A DNA stretch of 64,000 nt from Amphibacillus marinus (GTDB taxonomy: Bacteria; Bacillota; Bacilli; Bacillales; Amphibacillaceae). Location: the NCBI RefSeq assembly GCF_900110345.1, contig NZ_FODJ01000011.1, forward strand, positions 1 through 64,000. The letters run 5' to 3'. Positions 38,976 through 47,845 of this stretch are shown here, piece after piece; positions within the stretch are counted from its first letter, which is position 1, and each line of letters opens with the position of its first letter. The notes below the pieces were generated by a model. It made no database searches. It was not told the origin of the DNA and worked only from the letters and a program-made list of their open reading frames with translations. A program made the translations under genes and the position numbers.

Positions 38976-40172
38976 ATGCCAGTCATAGCAGTTAAAGATT
39001 TATCAAAAGTATTCGGTAAGAATATAAAGCAATCTTTAAAGCTTTTAGATGAAGGTAAAAAGAAGGATGAAATATTAAAAGAAACTGGGGATACGGTTGG
39101 GGTTAATCGTGCTTCGTTTGAAGTTGAAGCGGGTGAGATCTTTGTCATTATGGGGTTATCAGGAAGTGGTAAGTCGACACTCATTCGTTTAATTAACCGA
39201 TTAATTGAACCGACTGAAGGAAGCGTCACAATTGATGGAGAAAATCTTGCAACGATGAATAAGGATGATCTTCGACGTGTACGACGTGAAAAGCTAAGTA
39301 TGGTATTTCAGAAGTTTGGTCTATTCCCATTCAGAACCATATTAGAGAATGCGGAATATGGTTTAGAAGTTCAAGGAATGCCAAAACAAGAGCGAGAAGA
39401 GAAAGCAAAGAAAGCCTTAGACTTAGTCGGACTTGGGAACTATGTTAACCAATATCCTGAGCAATTATCGGGTGGAATGCAACAACGTGTTGGCTTAGCT
39501 AGGGCACTAGCAAATGATCCAGAAGTGTTATTAATGGATGAAGCCTTCTCTGCACTTGATCCACTTATTCGAAAGGATATGCAGGATGAATTACTTGAGC
39601 TTCAGCAATCGATGCAGAAGACAATTATCTTTATTACGCATGATTTAGATGAAGCACTTCGAATTGGCGATCGAATTGCCTTGATGAAGGATGGTTCAAT
39701 TGTTCAAATTGGAACACCTGAAGAAATATTAGTCAATCCAGCAAATGATTATGTTGAGCGATTTGTTGAGGATGTAGATCGTTCAAAAGTATTAACGGCA
39801 GAGAATATTATGAAAAGACCAGAAACGATTAATATTGAAAAGCACGGTCCACGCGTAGCGCTTGAACGGATGGCTGAAGAAGGTATTTCTAGTATTTATG
39901 TAACCGATAGTAAACGAAATTTAAAAGGATACGTGACAGCAGATGATGCATCGGCCGCGCGTAAAAAAGAAATTAGAGATTTGAAAGAAATATTAAAAAC
40001 GAATGTGCCAACAGTAGAACGTGATAAGCCGATGCAAGAAATCTTTGAGCTTATCTATGACTCGCCGGTTCCAATTCCGGTTGTCGATAACGGTAAACTT
40101 GTTGGAATTATTATCAGAGGTTCGGTGCTAGCTGCTTTAGCTGGTGAGAGTGAGGTGCTCAATAATGTTTGA
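38976..40172 (+). CDS. opuAA: Glycine betaine ABC transporter ATP-binding protein OpuAA
   Basis: This is the ATPase of an OpuA-type compatible-solute importer (398 residues). The ABC domain has Walker [16 protein letters not shown] near residue 62, the signature [15 protein letters not shown] near 165, Walker [14 protein letters not shown] near 188, and the switch [10 protein letters not shown]. Two C-terminal CBS domains (about 285-395) would sense ionic strength, as described for OpuA. The start is the ATG at 38976 behind agagaggtga; the upstream in-frame ATG lacks a ribosome binding site. It overlaps opuAB. Confidence 0.95.
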   Translation: MPVIAVKDLSKVFGKNIKQSLKLLDEGKKKDEILKETGDTVGVNRASFEVEAGEIFVIMGLSGSGKSTLIRLINRLIEPTEGSVTIDGENLATMNKDDLRRVRREKLSMVFQKFGLFPFRTILENAEYGLEVQGMPKQEREEKAKKALDLVGLGNYVNQYPEQLSGGMQQRVGLARALANDPEVLLMDEAFSALDPLIRKDMQDELLELQQSMQKTIIFITHDLDEALRIGDRIALMKDGSIVQIGTPEEILVNPANDYVERFVEDVDRSKVLTAENIMKRPETINIEKHGPRVALERMAEEGISSIYVTDSKRNLKGYVTADDASAARKKEIRDLKEILKTNVPTVERDKPMQEIFELIYDSPVPIPVVDNGKLVGIIIRGSVLAALAGESEVLNNV

Positions 40173-41001
40173 TTTTATTCCCCAAATTCCCCTTGCAGAT
40201 TGGGTCGATGCAGCAACAAATTTTATTACTAGTACATTTTCATTTGTTTTTAATCCAATTCGAAACCAGTTTGGCGATTTTATGTCATGGACAGCCTCAC
40301 AGCTGTCAGCTATTCCGCCTTTCGTAATTGTAATTCTTGTTGCAGTTTGTGCATTCTTTATTACAGGTAAGCGAATCGGTTTGGCTGCATTTTCGGTGGT
40401 CGGATTAATATTAATTGATAATCAAGGGCTTTGGGACCAGTTAATGTCTACTTTTACCCTTGTTATTATCGCAAGTTTGTTATCAATAATTATTGGCGTT
40501 CCGGTAGGAATCTTAATGTCAAAGAGCAAAACAGCAGAGGCTATTATTTTACCGATTCTGGACTTTATGCAGACGATGCCTGCCTTTGTTTACCTGATCC
40601 CTGCCGTAGCCTTCTTTAGTATTGGGATGGTACCAGGTGTATTTGCTTCTTTAATCTTTGCCACACCACCAACGGTTCGGTTTACCAACTTAGGTATTAG
40701 ACAGGTGTCTACGGAATTAGTAGAAGCAGCTGAAGCGTTTGGTAGTACCGGGTCTCAGCGCCTATTTAAAGTTGAATTACCAATGGCTAAGAAAACGATT
40801 ATGGCCGGGATTAACCAAACGGTTATGCTGTCATTATCGATGGTTGTTATTGCATCAATGATTGGTGCTCCAGGTCTTGGCCGTCCAGTGCTGTCAGCAC
40901 TTCAGCGTGCCCAAGCAGGTCCAGGGTTTGTGGCAGGTCTGTCAATTGTTATTCTAGCCATTATTATGGATCGCTTCACACAGAATATTTATAAAAAATA
41001 A
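40165..41001 (+). CDS. opuAB: Glycine betaine ABC transporter permease OpuAB
   Basis: This 278-residue BPD-type permease has about six to seven membrane helices. The EAA loop is seen as [20 protein letters not shown] (near residue 190), which contacts OpuAA. Its start, ATG 40165 after gaggtg, overlaps the end of opuAA. The length matches B. subtilis OpuAB. A small imperfect hairpin (41009-41029) separates it from opuAC and may tune mRNA levels. Confidence 0.93.
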   Translation: MFDFIPQIPLADWVDAATNFITSTFSFVFNPIRNQFGDFMSWTASQLSAIPPFVIVILVAVCAFFITGKRIGLAAFSVVGLILIDNQGLWDQLMSTFTLVIIASLLSIIIGVPVGILMSKSKTAEAIILPILDFMQTMPAFVYLIPAVAFFSIGMVPGVFASLIFATPPTVRFTNLGIRQVSTELVEAAEAFGSTGSQRLFKVELPMAKKTIMAGINQTVMLSLSMVVIASMIGAPGLGRPVLSALQRAQAGPGFVAGLSIVILAIIMDRFTQNIYKK

Positions 41002-41073
41002 GCTTGGCAATCTTTCATAATGAAGGATTTACCATAGATTTTTCTAAAAAACAAAAAAAGGGGAGACGTTTTA

Positions 41074-41964
41074 ATGTTAAAATTTTCATGGAAACATGTC
41101 GCTTTATTGTTCGTGCTTTCAATCACATTAATTGCTTGTGCGGATAGTGGAGATGACAATGGTGGCGAAGAAACTGCTGGTGATTTAGGTGATGAAAATA
41201 TCACGCTAGTATATGTTGAGTGGGATTCAGAGGTTGCCTCAACCAATGTTATTGGTCAGGTATTAGAAAACCAAGGTTATAACGTTGAGTATACGCCAAT
41301 TGACAATGCAATTATGTGGGAAGCGGTAGCAAGTGGTGATGCTGATGCAATGGTTGCTGCATGGCTACCTGGGACACATGGTGATTTATTTGAGCGCTAT
41401 GAAGCTGACCTTGTTCAATTAGGTACCAATCTTGAAGGTGCTAAAATTGGCTTAGTTGTTCCTGAATATATGGATGTAACAACAATTGCAGACCTAGCCG
41501 ATTATGATGGTTTAACAGCGATCACAGGTGTTGAAGCTGGTGCAGGTGTTGTCCAAGCTGCTGAAAATGCTGTTGATGTTTACGGACTTGATGGTTGGAC
41601 TGTTGATACTTCATCAAGTGGGGCTATGGCTGTTGCCTTAGGTGAAGCAATTAATAATGAAGAGCCAATCGTTGTTACTGGTTGGACACCACACTGGAAA
41701 TTTGCTGATTACGATTTAAAATATCTTGAGGATCCAGAAGAGGTATTCGGCGGAGCAGAAACAATCGAGACGATGGTTCGTCAAGGGTTTGAAGAAGATA
41801 GTCCAGCGGCATATCAGATTTTGGATCAGTTTTACTGGGAAGCGTCAGATATGGAGGAAGTTATGTTAGAAATATCTGAAGGTGCAACGCCAGAAGAAGC
41901 TGCTGCTAATTGGATTGAAGCTAATCAAGACAAGGTTGATGAGTGGACAGCTGGAATTGAATAA
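41074..41964 (+). CDS. opuAC: Glycine betaine-binding lipoprotein OpuAC
   Basis: This extracellular substrate-binding lipoprotein belongs to the OpuA importer. The signal peptide ends in a lipobox (LIAC, about residue 23). The OpuAC domain shows MWEAVASGDADAMVAAWLPG and GWTPHWKFADYDLKYL, tryptophan-rich segments that in known structures form the betaine cage. The 296-residue mature part is very acidic. It is the third gene of opuAA-AB-AC and is followed by a strong terminator. Other quaternary amines such as proline betaine could also be ligands. Confidence 0.94.
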   Translation: MLKFSWKHVALLFVLSITLIACADSGDDNGGEETAGDLGDENITLVYVEWDSEVASTNVIGQVLENQGYNVEYTPIDNAIMWEAVASGDADAMVAAWLPGTHGDLFERYEADLVQLGTNLEGAKIGLVVPEYMDVTTIADLADYDGLTAITGVEAGAGVVQAAENAVDVYGLDGWTVDTSSSGAMAVALGEAINNEEPIVVTGWTPHWKFADYDLKYLEDPEEVFGGAETIETMVRQGFEEDSPAAYQILDQFYWEASDMEEVMLEISEGATPEEAAANWIEANQDKVDEWTAGIE

Positions 41965-41975
41965 GACAATTAATT

Positions 41976-42023
41976 GGAGAAGCAGCCTCGATTAGGGAGG
42001 AATTACTGCTTCTCCTTTCTTTT
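41976..42023 (+). terminator. Rho-independent terminator of opuA operon
   Basis: A perfect 10-bp outer stem (ggagaagcag with ctgcttctcc), containing a smaller cctc/gagg stem, is followed by tttctttt. Confidence 0.85.
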
Positions 42024-42048
42024 AGATTATGAAATAAGGGTTGTATAT

Positions 42049-42122
42049 CAAATAGCATTGGTAAGATAATCTCCCAATATTGGGCGGAAGCAAAAAAACA
42101 TTTGCTTAACCAACGCTATTTG
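42049..42122. other. Multi-stem structured segment
   Basis: A 14-bp outer stem (42049-42062 with 42109-42122; one position is A-C on plus and G-U on minus) encloses two further perfect stems: cccaat/attggg (42073-42084) and aagcaaa/tttgctt around aaaaca. It could be a structured RNA (better paired on the minus strand) or a small palindromic element. The leading gggttgtatatcaaa (42038-42052) also occurs at 22795. Confidence 0.4.
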
Positions 42123-42164
42123 CAGAAGAATCGAAATATGAAATAATTACAATTATTGTAAAAA

Positions 42165-42220
42165 GACAAAGAAAACGACGTTAGTGAATAACTATTATCA
42201 CTAACGTCGTTTTCTTTGTC
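42165..42220. terminator. Perfect 23-bp bidirectional terminator
   Basis: 42165-42187 pairs perfectly with 42198-42220 (10-nt loop). A T-run follows on the minus strand (yhaH side) and a weaker one on the plus strand. Confidence 0.9.
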
Positions 42221-42228
42221 ATCACTTT

Positions 42229-42600
42229 TTAGCTAGTAGCTTGAGATTGCTCTTCTAGTTCTTTTAATCTCTCCTCAATTTGAGTGAGGTAGAGCTGGAT
42301 GTTCTTTTGATGAGGCTCTATTGTTGATTTCCAGCTCTCAATAGAGTCTTTAACATCCTTAGAGAGCTCTTTAATTAACAGAGCACCTTCCTTTGATGTT
42401 TGAACAATTTGTTCTGATAACACTTTGCTATTCACTTTTACCTTTTCTAAGGCACCTTTAATCTCTAATACATGGTCTTTAAGATCTTGCCTTGTTTCTT
42501 TACCAGACTTAGGAGCACTTAGTAGGGTAGCGGTTGCACTAACAACCCCTCCTGCAAGTAATCCAAGTAGTAATGATTTACTGTTAGCCATCGCTGACAC
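42229..42600 (-). CDS. yhaH: YtxH-domain protein (YhaH-like)
   Basis: This 123-residue YtxH-family (general-stress-type) protein begins with a single glycine-rich hydrophobic segment (LLLGLLAGGVVSATATLLSA, about residues 9-28) and APKSGKETRQDL. A long charged coiled coil ends in EERLKELEEQSQ. Its position before trpP and hit matches yhaH in B. subtilis. It is likely a membrane-anchored stress protein. A SigB promoter would be expected from the family, but none was identified. Confidence 0.85.
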   Translation of the reverse strand: MSAMANSKSLLLGLLAGGVVSATATLLSAPKSGKETRQDLKDHVLEIKGALEKVKVNSKVLSEQIVQTSKEGALLIKELSKDVKDSIESWKSTIEPHQKNIQLYLTQIEERLKELEEQSQATS

Positions 42601-42814
42601 TCCTTTCTCCTCTATTCTATTATCTTCTCTTTAATGAAGAAGGTCAAACCTAAACAGCAAAAAAAGTCAAAATTCTCGATACTAATTAGTGTGTTCAAAA
42701 CCTTTTTCTCTATTCCACCTTCCACAAAGTAAAAAGGAGCTAGGACAAATGCATAATTAAATAAGGAAAATCCGAACAGTATATCAGAAAGCAGATAATG
42801 TTTCGGTAAAACAC

Positions 42815-43025
42815 TTTGCTTTCACTCAAGGGCATGAACGTGACAGCTTCAGGCTCACAGGATGTAAGTCAGTTGGATGTCAGCACAAGTGTATTTGGTT
42901 GGATAAGTAATTGCAAATCACTTCGGTGGGATGAGTAATCCCAATTCCAGGGCATGGCGGGTTTAGCCCAACCTCAACTCGTGTTATTCCCATTGGCGGC
43001 AACGTATTTTACCTAAGCTTAGTCA
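42815..43025 (-). repeat. Modular intergenic repeat, copy D (partial)
   Basis: This copy is in the same orientation as 51765-52155. It contains gtcagttggatgtcagcac, the double attac-ccaac/attactcatcccacc block (on the minus strand) and gcgggtttagcccaacc. It lacks the outer ends with the ttcagct and cttatcag blocks. Nothing else is seen in the 42601-43087 gap. Confidence 0.7.
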
Positions 43026-43087
43026 GAATGTTCGGATGCTCAGTTTTAATATTTAGTTATGTTCCAGCTTGTTTTTCAGTTTGTTTG

Positions 43088-43606
43088 CTATGCATATGTG
43101 AATTTAGTTCGTTGTAATATATTTTGAATGATTGGGTATAAGATGATTGTAAAAATACTATTAAATAAAGTGGCTGGGAGGACAACAGCAACAAATAAAC
43201 TTGTGAAGGTGCCTGGCATTTGTCCAAGAACGAAAAGGGCCATAGTCAAAAATACTGCGCCACTTATAAGTGTACCAATCCCTGTAAGCAATGGTGCAAC
43301 CACTTTTTGATTTCGTTTTTTTGGTAGCATTAGCAATAACGCAAAGAATACGAACGCGGTAATTGGCTTTTCGACAAGATTGGATATTTGCCCACCAGGT
43401 GCTGATGTTGTTAACGCAGATATAACTCCCGTTGCAATGCTTAAAACAAGGACGTAATTAATCTTCGGAAACAATAGAATGCCTAGAAACATCATCGGTA
43501 ACATAATATCAGGTTTCATTCCGAATAGAAACGGTGGAGAAATGATATGCAGTACCGCACCAATTCCCATAAATAAAGCAAGCAACACTAATTCTTTTGT
43601 CTTCAT
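43088..43606 (-). CDS. trpP: Tryptophan transporter TrpP
   Basis: This 172-residue membrane protein with about five hydrophobic helices matches the TrpP (YhaG) family of tryptophan importers, for example in GAVLHIISPPFLFGMKPDI and TTSAPGGQISNLVEKPITA. In B. subtilis this gene is regulated by TRAP at the level of translation. The same arrangement is visible here: (G/U)AG triplets overlap the Shine-Dalgarno gaggagag and end at the ATG. It sits between yhaH and hit, as in B. subtilis. Confidence 0.92.
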   Translation of the reverse strand: MKTKELVLLALFMGIGAVLHIISPPFLFGMKPDIMLPMMFLGILLFPKINYVLVLSIATGVISALTTSAPGGQISNLVEKPITAFVFFALLLMLPKKRNQKVVAPLLTGIGTLISGAVFLTMALFVLGQMPGTFTSLFVAVVLPATLFNSIFTIILYPIIQNILQRTKFTYA

Positions 43607-43634
43607 CTAATCTCTCCTCTACTCAACTAATCTC
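43607..43634 (-). promoter_or_regulatory. TRAP-binding site over the trpP ribosome binding site
   Basis: On the minus strand the leader reads GAG-AT-TAG-TT-GAG-TA-GAG-GA-GAG-AT-TAG directly before the ATG: six (G/U)AG triplets each separated by exactly 2 nt. A less perfect AAG follows after the start codon. This spacing is the known TRAP (MtrB) recognition pattern, and it covers the Shine-Dalgarno, so tryptophan-loaded TRAP would block translation. Confidence 0.88.
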
Positions 43635-43685
43635 AACTGTGCCATCCCATTTATGCTTCAATGCTAAATGCGAATGGTATTAATT

Positions 43686-43713
43686 AGTGTAACATATTCT
43701 GTGCAATTGTAAA
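43686..43713 (-). promoter_or_regulatory. trpP promoter
   Basis: On the minus strand, -35 TTTACA (43713-43708), a 16-bp spacer and an extended -10 TGT-TACACT (hexamer 43691-43686). The start would be near 43679, giving a leader of about 73 nt that holds the TRAP site. Confidence 0.7.
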
Positions 43714-43715
43714 CA

Positions 43716-44144
43716 CTAAATCTGATCGGCAATTGCCTTTGAAATGCGTGCTAAATCAGCTTGGTTATAGGCATCACTATTGGTCATCCACTTCGTACCA
43801 AAGCCATCATTTTTATCATAGCGTGGTAGAAGATGAATATGTAAGTGGAATACAGATTGACCAGCAAAGGCATCAGTATTACTTAGAATATTTAACCCTG
43901 CTGGTTTAAATGCTTTTTTAATCGCGTTAGCGATTGTTGGTACTCTGGCAAAGAGTTGGCTCGCGATTTCCGCATCGGTATTGTAAATGTTGGTTACATG
44001 CTGTTTAGGAATAATTAAAGTGTGTCCTTTGGTAACTTGACTAATGTCAAGGAATGCATAGACATGCTCATCCTCGTACACTTGTGCCGACGGAATATCA
44101 CCTTGAATAATTTTGCAAAATATACAATCAGTACTAGAAGACAT
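43716..44144 (-). CDS. hit: HIT-family nucleotide-binding protein Hit
   Basis: This 142-residue histidine-triad protein has the catalytic HLHIHLLPR (HxHxH) near residue 97, an N-terminal zinc-ligand-like CIFCKI (residues 7-12), and PKQHVTNI. The family hydrolyses nucleotide phosphoramidates. It is divergent from ecsAB, as in B. subtilis. The start ATG has aggagtg upstream on the minus strand. Confidence 0.94.
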   Translation of the reverse strand: MSSSTDCIFCKIIQGDIPSAQVYEDEHVYAFLDISQVTKGHTLIIPKQHVTNIYNTDAEIASQLFARVPTIANAIKKAFKPAGLNILSNTDAFAGQSVFHLHIHLLPRYDKNDGFGTKWMTNSDAYNQADLARISKAIADQI

Positions 44145-44397
44145 TACGATTCACTCCTTATATTAGTATTATTTTATTTTACCATTTAATTTCGGTATTT
44201 ACTTAACTTTTGTCGCAGAAACATATGCTAAGGTCTTTGAAAGATGCAGCACAGAAGCGATGCTCCTTAATATTTAATAAAGTCTATTTACTTGCGCCCT
44301 ATTTTATTTGCATTCATACTAAAAGATGGTAAAATTTGATTAGGAAGTAAGGATAAGACTAATATTGATTGACTAATGATAACGGAGGAAGCTAAAT

Positions 44398-45132
44398 ATG
44401 GCACAGTTATTACATATAGAAGGTTTATCGGGGGGGTATACCCATAAGAACGTCATTGATGATCTCACATTTCATATTAAAGAGGGTGAAATCGTTGGTC
44501 TAATCGGGCTTAATGGTGCTGGCAAGAGTACAACAATTAAACATATTATTGGGCTAATGGAACCTAGAACAGGTCAGGTTCAATTAAATGGACATAGCTA
44601 TACTGATGCTCCAGAGCAATACCGTCAGCAATTTGCGTATATTCCTGAAATGCCGTTATTGTACGAGGAATTGACATTATATGAGCATTTAAAGCTTACT
44701 GCGATGGCCTATCAATTAGATGAAGCAATTTTTGAGAAAAGGCTGCCTCCATTACTAAAAGCTTTTAGATTAGAAAAACAGTTAAAATGGTTTCCAATCC
44801 ACTTTTCTAAAGGGATGAAGCAAAAGGTCATGATTATGTGTGCTTTTCTAGTGGAGCCAAGCTTGTATATTGTCGATGAACCGTTTGTTGGGCTTGATCC
44901 ATTAGGTATTCAGGCTTTTCTAGATTTAATGGTGGCACAAAAGGAGAACGGCTCTGGTATCTTAATGTCGACTCATATCTTGGCAACAGCTGAACGTTAT
45001 TGTGATCGCTTTTTAATCCTCCATGAAGGTAAATTACAAGCGAGCGGGACCATTGAGCAATTAAGAGCTCATTTCTCAATGCCTACTGCGACGCTTGATG
45101 ACCTTTATATTCAATTAACAAAGGAAGGCTAA
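44398..45132 (+). CDS. ecsA: ABC transporter ATP-binding protein EcsA
   Basis: This 244-residue ATPase is from the Ecs transporter, which in B. subtilis affects secretion, regulated intramembrane proteolysis and competence. Walker A GLNGAGKSTTIKHI is near residue 38, the signature FSKGMKQKVMIM near 139, Walker B LYIVDEPFVGLDP near 160, and the switch STHIL near 195. The Shine-Dalgarno is acggagga. It is separated from ecsB by 4 nt. Confidence 0.94.
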   Translation: MAQLLHIEGLSGGYTHKNVIDDLTFHIKEGEIVGLIGLNGAGKSTTIKHIIGLMEPRTGQVQLNGHSYTDAPEQYRQQFAYIPEMPLLYEELTLYEHLKLTAMAYQLDEAIFEKRLPPLLKAFRLEKQLKWFPIHFSKGMKQKVMIMCAFLVEPSLYIVDEPFVGLDPLGIQAFLDLMVAQKENGSGILMSTHILATAERYCDRFLILHEGKLQASGTIEQLRAHFSMPTATLDDLYIQLTKEG

Positions 45133-45136
45133 GGCA

Positions 45137-46345
45137 ATGATTAATAGTAAAGCGCTATTTACTAATCGAATAAGTGCTCATTTAAAGGAATCTGTTCGCT
45201 ACCTACAGTATATTTTTAATGGGCATATTGCCATAGCCTGCACCTTCTTAATTGCCGTTGGGGCCATTTACTATCAGCAATTTTTAGCTAATATGTCACC
45301 AGATTTTCCGGCAATTTGGCTGATTAGCTTGGTATTTGCTGGTGTATCGCTCTATAATCCAATTCAGAATTTATTAAAGGAAGCGGATCTCGTGTTTTTG
45401 TTGCCGGCAGAGCGGAAACTTCAAGGCTATTTTAATGCAACCTTAATGTATAGCTTTCTCACACAGCTCTACCTGTTAGCGTTAGTTGCTGCGATGTCTG
45501 CACCATTATTCCGTGCCAGTCAATCTGACCAAAACTTTTCTTTCATTGTTTTTATCTTCGTGTTTTTGAAAGTTTGGCATTTTTTGACGAGCTGGTGGGT
45601 TCTCCGAATTAGGGATAAATATTATCGTAACGCTGAAAGATGGACCCGCTTTATCCTGCAATTGTTACTCTTTTATTTTTTAATGCAAGGACAACTTATG
45701 GTGGCGGCTTTGTTAACACTGGCTTTATTCAGTCTCATTATCTTCTTATACAGCTACAGTCACCGACATGCGCTACCGTGGGACTTATTAATCGAAAAGG
45801 ATTATCGCCGTCTACAAGCGTTTTATCGGTTAGCAAGTCTCTTTACTGACGTGCCGCAATTTAAATCAACCGTGAAAAAGCGTCGCTTACTTGTAATGAG
45901 CTTAACGAAAATGATTGCATTCAGGCAGAACAACGTCTATACGTATTTATTACGGATAACCTTTGCTCGTGCTGGCGATTATTTAGGGATATACCTGAGA
46001 TTAATGCTGGTTGGTGGTCTGGCACTTTACTACATTCAGCATCTTACATTGGCAATGCTTGTCACCATTCTTTTTCTCTACCTAACTGCGTTGCAACTGC
46101 TTGGTCTATGGTATCATCACCGCACAACGCTATGGCTTGATTTATACCCTGCTCCGAAGCAGCTGCGAGAGCGTGCGCTAATTGTTTGGGTTGAGCAGCT
46201 ATTACTTGTCCAGTTATTCTTTTATCTCGTTCTTACTTTACTTAGCGGCGAAGTCTTTACCGTGATCGCGGTGGGGATAATCGGTCTCGTATTTATCTTT
46301 GGCTTTACCCGACTATATATAAAGAATAAAATAGCACCAAATTAA
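45137..46345 (+). CDS. ecsB: ABC transporter permease EcsB
   Basis: This 402-residue polytopic membrane protein with about 8-10 hydrophobic segments is the partner of EcsA. Family-like features include FLLPAERKLQGYF near residue 93 and the RN-rich RDKYYRNAERW near 160. The third gene of the B. subtilis operon, ecsC, is absent; instead a terminator, now split by an insertion sequence, follows. Confidence 0.92.
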   Translation: MINSKALFTNRISAHLKESVRYLQYIFNGHIAIACTFLIAVGAIYYQQFLANMSPDFPAIWLISLVFAGVSLYNPIQNLLKEADLVFLLPAERKLQGYFNATLMYSFLTQLYLLALVAAMSAPLFRASQSDQNFSFIVFIFVFLKVWHFLTSWWVLRIRDKYYRNAERWTRFILQLLLFYFLMQGQLMVAALLTLALFSLIIFLYSYSHRHALPWDLLIEKDYRRLQAFYRLASLFTDVPQFKSTVKKRRLLVMSLTKMIAFRQNNVYTYLLRITFARAGDYLGIYLRLMLVGGLALYYIQHLTLAMLVTILFLYLTALQLLGLWYHHRTTLWLDLYPAPKQLRERALIVWVEQLLLVQLFFYLVLTLLSGEVFTVIAVGIIGLVFIFGFTRLYIKNKIAPN

Positions 46346-46362
46346 AAAAGAAGGATGAGCCG
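46346..46362. terminator. Left arm of the ecsB/yhaA terminator, split by the IS
   Basis: The left arm AAAAGAAGGAT-GAGC (46346-46360) pairs with the right arm beyond the IS (GCTC-TT-ATCCTTCTTTT, 47846-47862), allowing a 2-nt bulge. Without the IS, the two would form one hairpin with A/T-rich flanks between the convergent genes ecsB and yhaA. Confidence 0.75.
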
Positions 46363-46373
46363 CCTAGGTACCG

Positions 46374-46413
46374 ACCCCCAAAAGTTAGAGTAGAAAATCT
46401 AACTTTTGGGGGT
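46374..46413 (+). other. Perfect 16-bp hairpin at the left IS end
   Basis: 46374-46389 (accccc...gttaga) pairs perfectly with 46398-46413 and ends 6 nt before the orfA ATG, followed by attttt. It would stop or hide incoming transcripts, limiting transposase made from outside promoters. Confidence 0.8.
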
Positions 46414-46419
46414 ATTTTT

Positions 46420-46983
46420 ATGGCTAAATACAGTGAGGAATTTAAGATGAAACTTGTCACCGAGTATTTGTATGGGAACCTTGGATATAAGTTGTTGGCG
46501 AAAAAATATAATATGCCCAGTTCCACCCCATTAAGCCGTTGGGTGAGCTCATATAGAGCGCAGGGTATTAATGGACTAGCGCGAAGAAAAACAAACGAGA
46601 CGTATTCTGTTCAATTTAAATTAGATGTTGTACAATTTATGTTAAAGACAGGTGCTTCTTATATGGAAACTGCTGTGCAATTTGATTTGAACAATCCTTC
46701 CTTAATTGCACGCTGGTTGAAAGTGTTTCGCGAACAAGGAATAGAAGGCCTGAAACCAAGATCAAAGGGGAGACCTTCTATGTCTAGGAAACCTAAAAAA
46801 TCAAAGAAAAAAGAAGAGATAAAGTTAACACGTGAAGCAGAATTAGAACGCGAGAATGAACTGCTGAGGTTGGAAAATGCCTACCTAAAAAAGTTGAGAG
46901 CTTTTCGGGAGAATCCGAATGCGTTTCACGAAAAGCACATGCAAAAGTGGCATTCGAACTCAAAAAAGAAGGATTTCGACTAA
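46420..46983 (+). CDS. IS3-family transposase OrfA (helix-turn-helix)
   Basis: This 187-residue DNA-binding transposase subunit has two consecutive helix-turn-helix repeats (YGNLGYKLLAKKYNMPSSTP... and TGASYMETAVQFDLNNPSL...). A lysine-rich linker and a leucine-zipper-like coil (LERENELLRLENAYLKKLR, about residues 143-161) follow. The A-AAA-AAG heptamer at 46962-46968 near its end allows -1 frameshifting into OrfB. The terminal stop is TAA at 46981. Confidence 0.9.
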   Translation: MAKYSEEFKMKLVTEYLYGNLGYKLLAKKYNMPSSTPLSRWVSSYRAQGINGLARRKTNETYSVQFKLDVVQFMLKTGASYMETAVQFDLNNPSLIARWLKVFREQGIEGLKPRSKGRPSMSRKPKKSKKKEEIKLTREAELERENELLRLENAYLKKLRAFRENPNAFHEKHMQKWHSNSKKKDFD

Positions 46984-47801
46984 AAGATATCTTCGTTGTT
47001 GTAGATATTCCTGAGGCAACCTATCACTATCATGTAAAAAACTTTGGGAAAGAAGACACAGATACAGAGCTAAAAACACGTATTACACACCTATTTAAGA
47101 AGTTTCATGAACGCTACGGTTATAAACGCATCACGGAAGAATTGAAGAAACTAGGGTATTCTATTAATCACAAAAAAGTGTATCGTATTATGCGGGAAAT
47201 AGGATTAAAATGCGTGAAATTTATGCGAAAATCCCGTCGATACAATTCATATAAGGGGAACGTAGGAAAAGTAGCGAAAAATCGATTATCTCGACGCTTT
47301 AGTACACCTATCCCTCTTCAGAAGTTAGTCACTGATATAACAGAATTCAAATGTCTGAGCGAAGAAAAGTTGTATTTAAATCCGATCCTTGATCTTTATA
47401 ACGGAGAAGTGATTACGTTTGAAATCAAAAAACGTCCAACGTTAGATCTTGTGGTGGAACCTTTAAAAAAGGCGATCGGCATCATAAAGAAACACGCAAC
47501 TTATCGTACCACCATCCACTCTGATCAAGGCTGGCATTATCAGCATAACCAATGGGTGAGTACATTACAAGCGCATGATGTATGCCAAAGCATGTCACGT
47601 AAAGCAACTTGTGCCGATAACTCACCAGCGGAGAATTTCTTTGGCATTTTAAAGCAAGAAATGTATTACGGAGAAAAATTAGTAAGTTATGAAGAGTTAA
47701 AAGAGCGAATCGAAGAATATATCTACTGGTATAACAATGAACGATCAAAAGCAAAATTGGCCGGATTGAGTCCAGTTGAATACCGAACGCAATCCAGCTA
47801 A
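46947..47801 (+). CDS. IS3-family transposase OrfB (DDE integrase domain)
   Basis: This catalytic subunit of the IS3-type transposase has an N-terminal HTH_21-like region (FHERYGYKRITEELKKLGY) and an rve integrase core. The acidic triad is visible as VTDITEF (near residue 129), HSDQGWHYQ (near 193) and NSPAENFFGILKQE (near 229). It overlaps orfA by 37 nt in the -1 frame; the active product is presumably an OrfAB fusion made by frameshifting at 46962-46968. All catalytic residues are present, so the element may be mobile. Confidence 0.93.
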   Translation: MAFELKKEGFRLKDIFVVVDIPEATYHYHVKNFGKEDTDTELKTRITHLFKKFHERYGYKRITEELKKLGYSINHKKVYRIMREIGLKCVKFMRKSRRYNSYKGNVGKVAKNRLSRRFSTPIPLQKLVTDITEFKCLSEEKLYLNPILDLYNGEVITFEIKKRPTLDLVVEPLKKAIGIIKKHATYRTTIHSDQGWHYQHNQWVSTLQAHDVCQSMSRKATCADNSPAENFFGILKQEMYYGEKLVSYEELKERIEEYIYWYNNERSKAKLAGLSPVEYRTQSS

Positions 47802-47845
47802 TCAGCTGCATAAAAAAACTCTAACTTTTTGGGGTAACCACCCTA

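Larger units (their letters stand above)
46368..47841 (+). mobile_element. IS3-family (IS150-like) insertion sequence, intact
   Basis: The element is about 1474 bp with imperfect terminal inverted repeats. The shared core ACCCCcAAAAGTTAGAGT (left end) matches ACCCCaAAAAGTTAGAGT on the reverse complement of the right end. It is flanked by the direct repeat CCTAG (46363-46367 and 47842-47846). It carries two overlapping reading frames (orfA, orfB) in a -1 relation. Because CTAG is itself palindromic, the exact ends could shift by a few bases. Confidence 0.88.
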
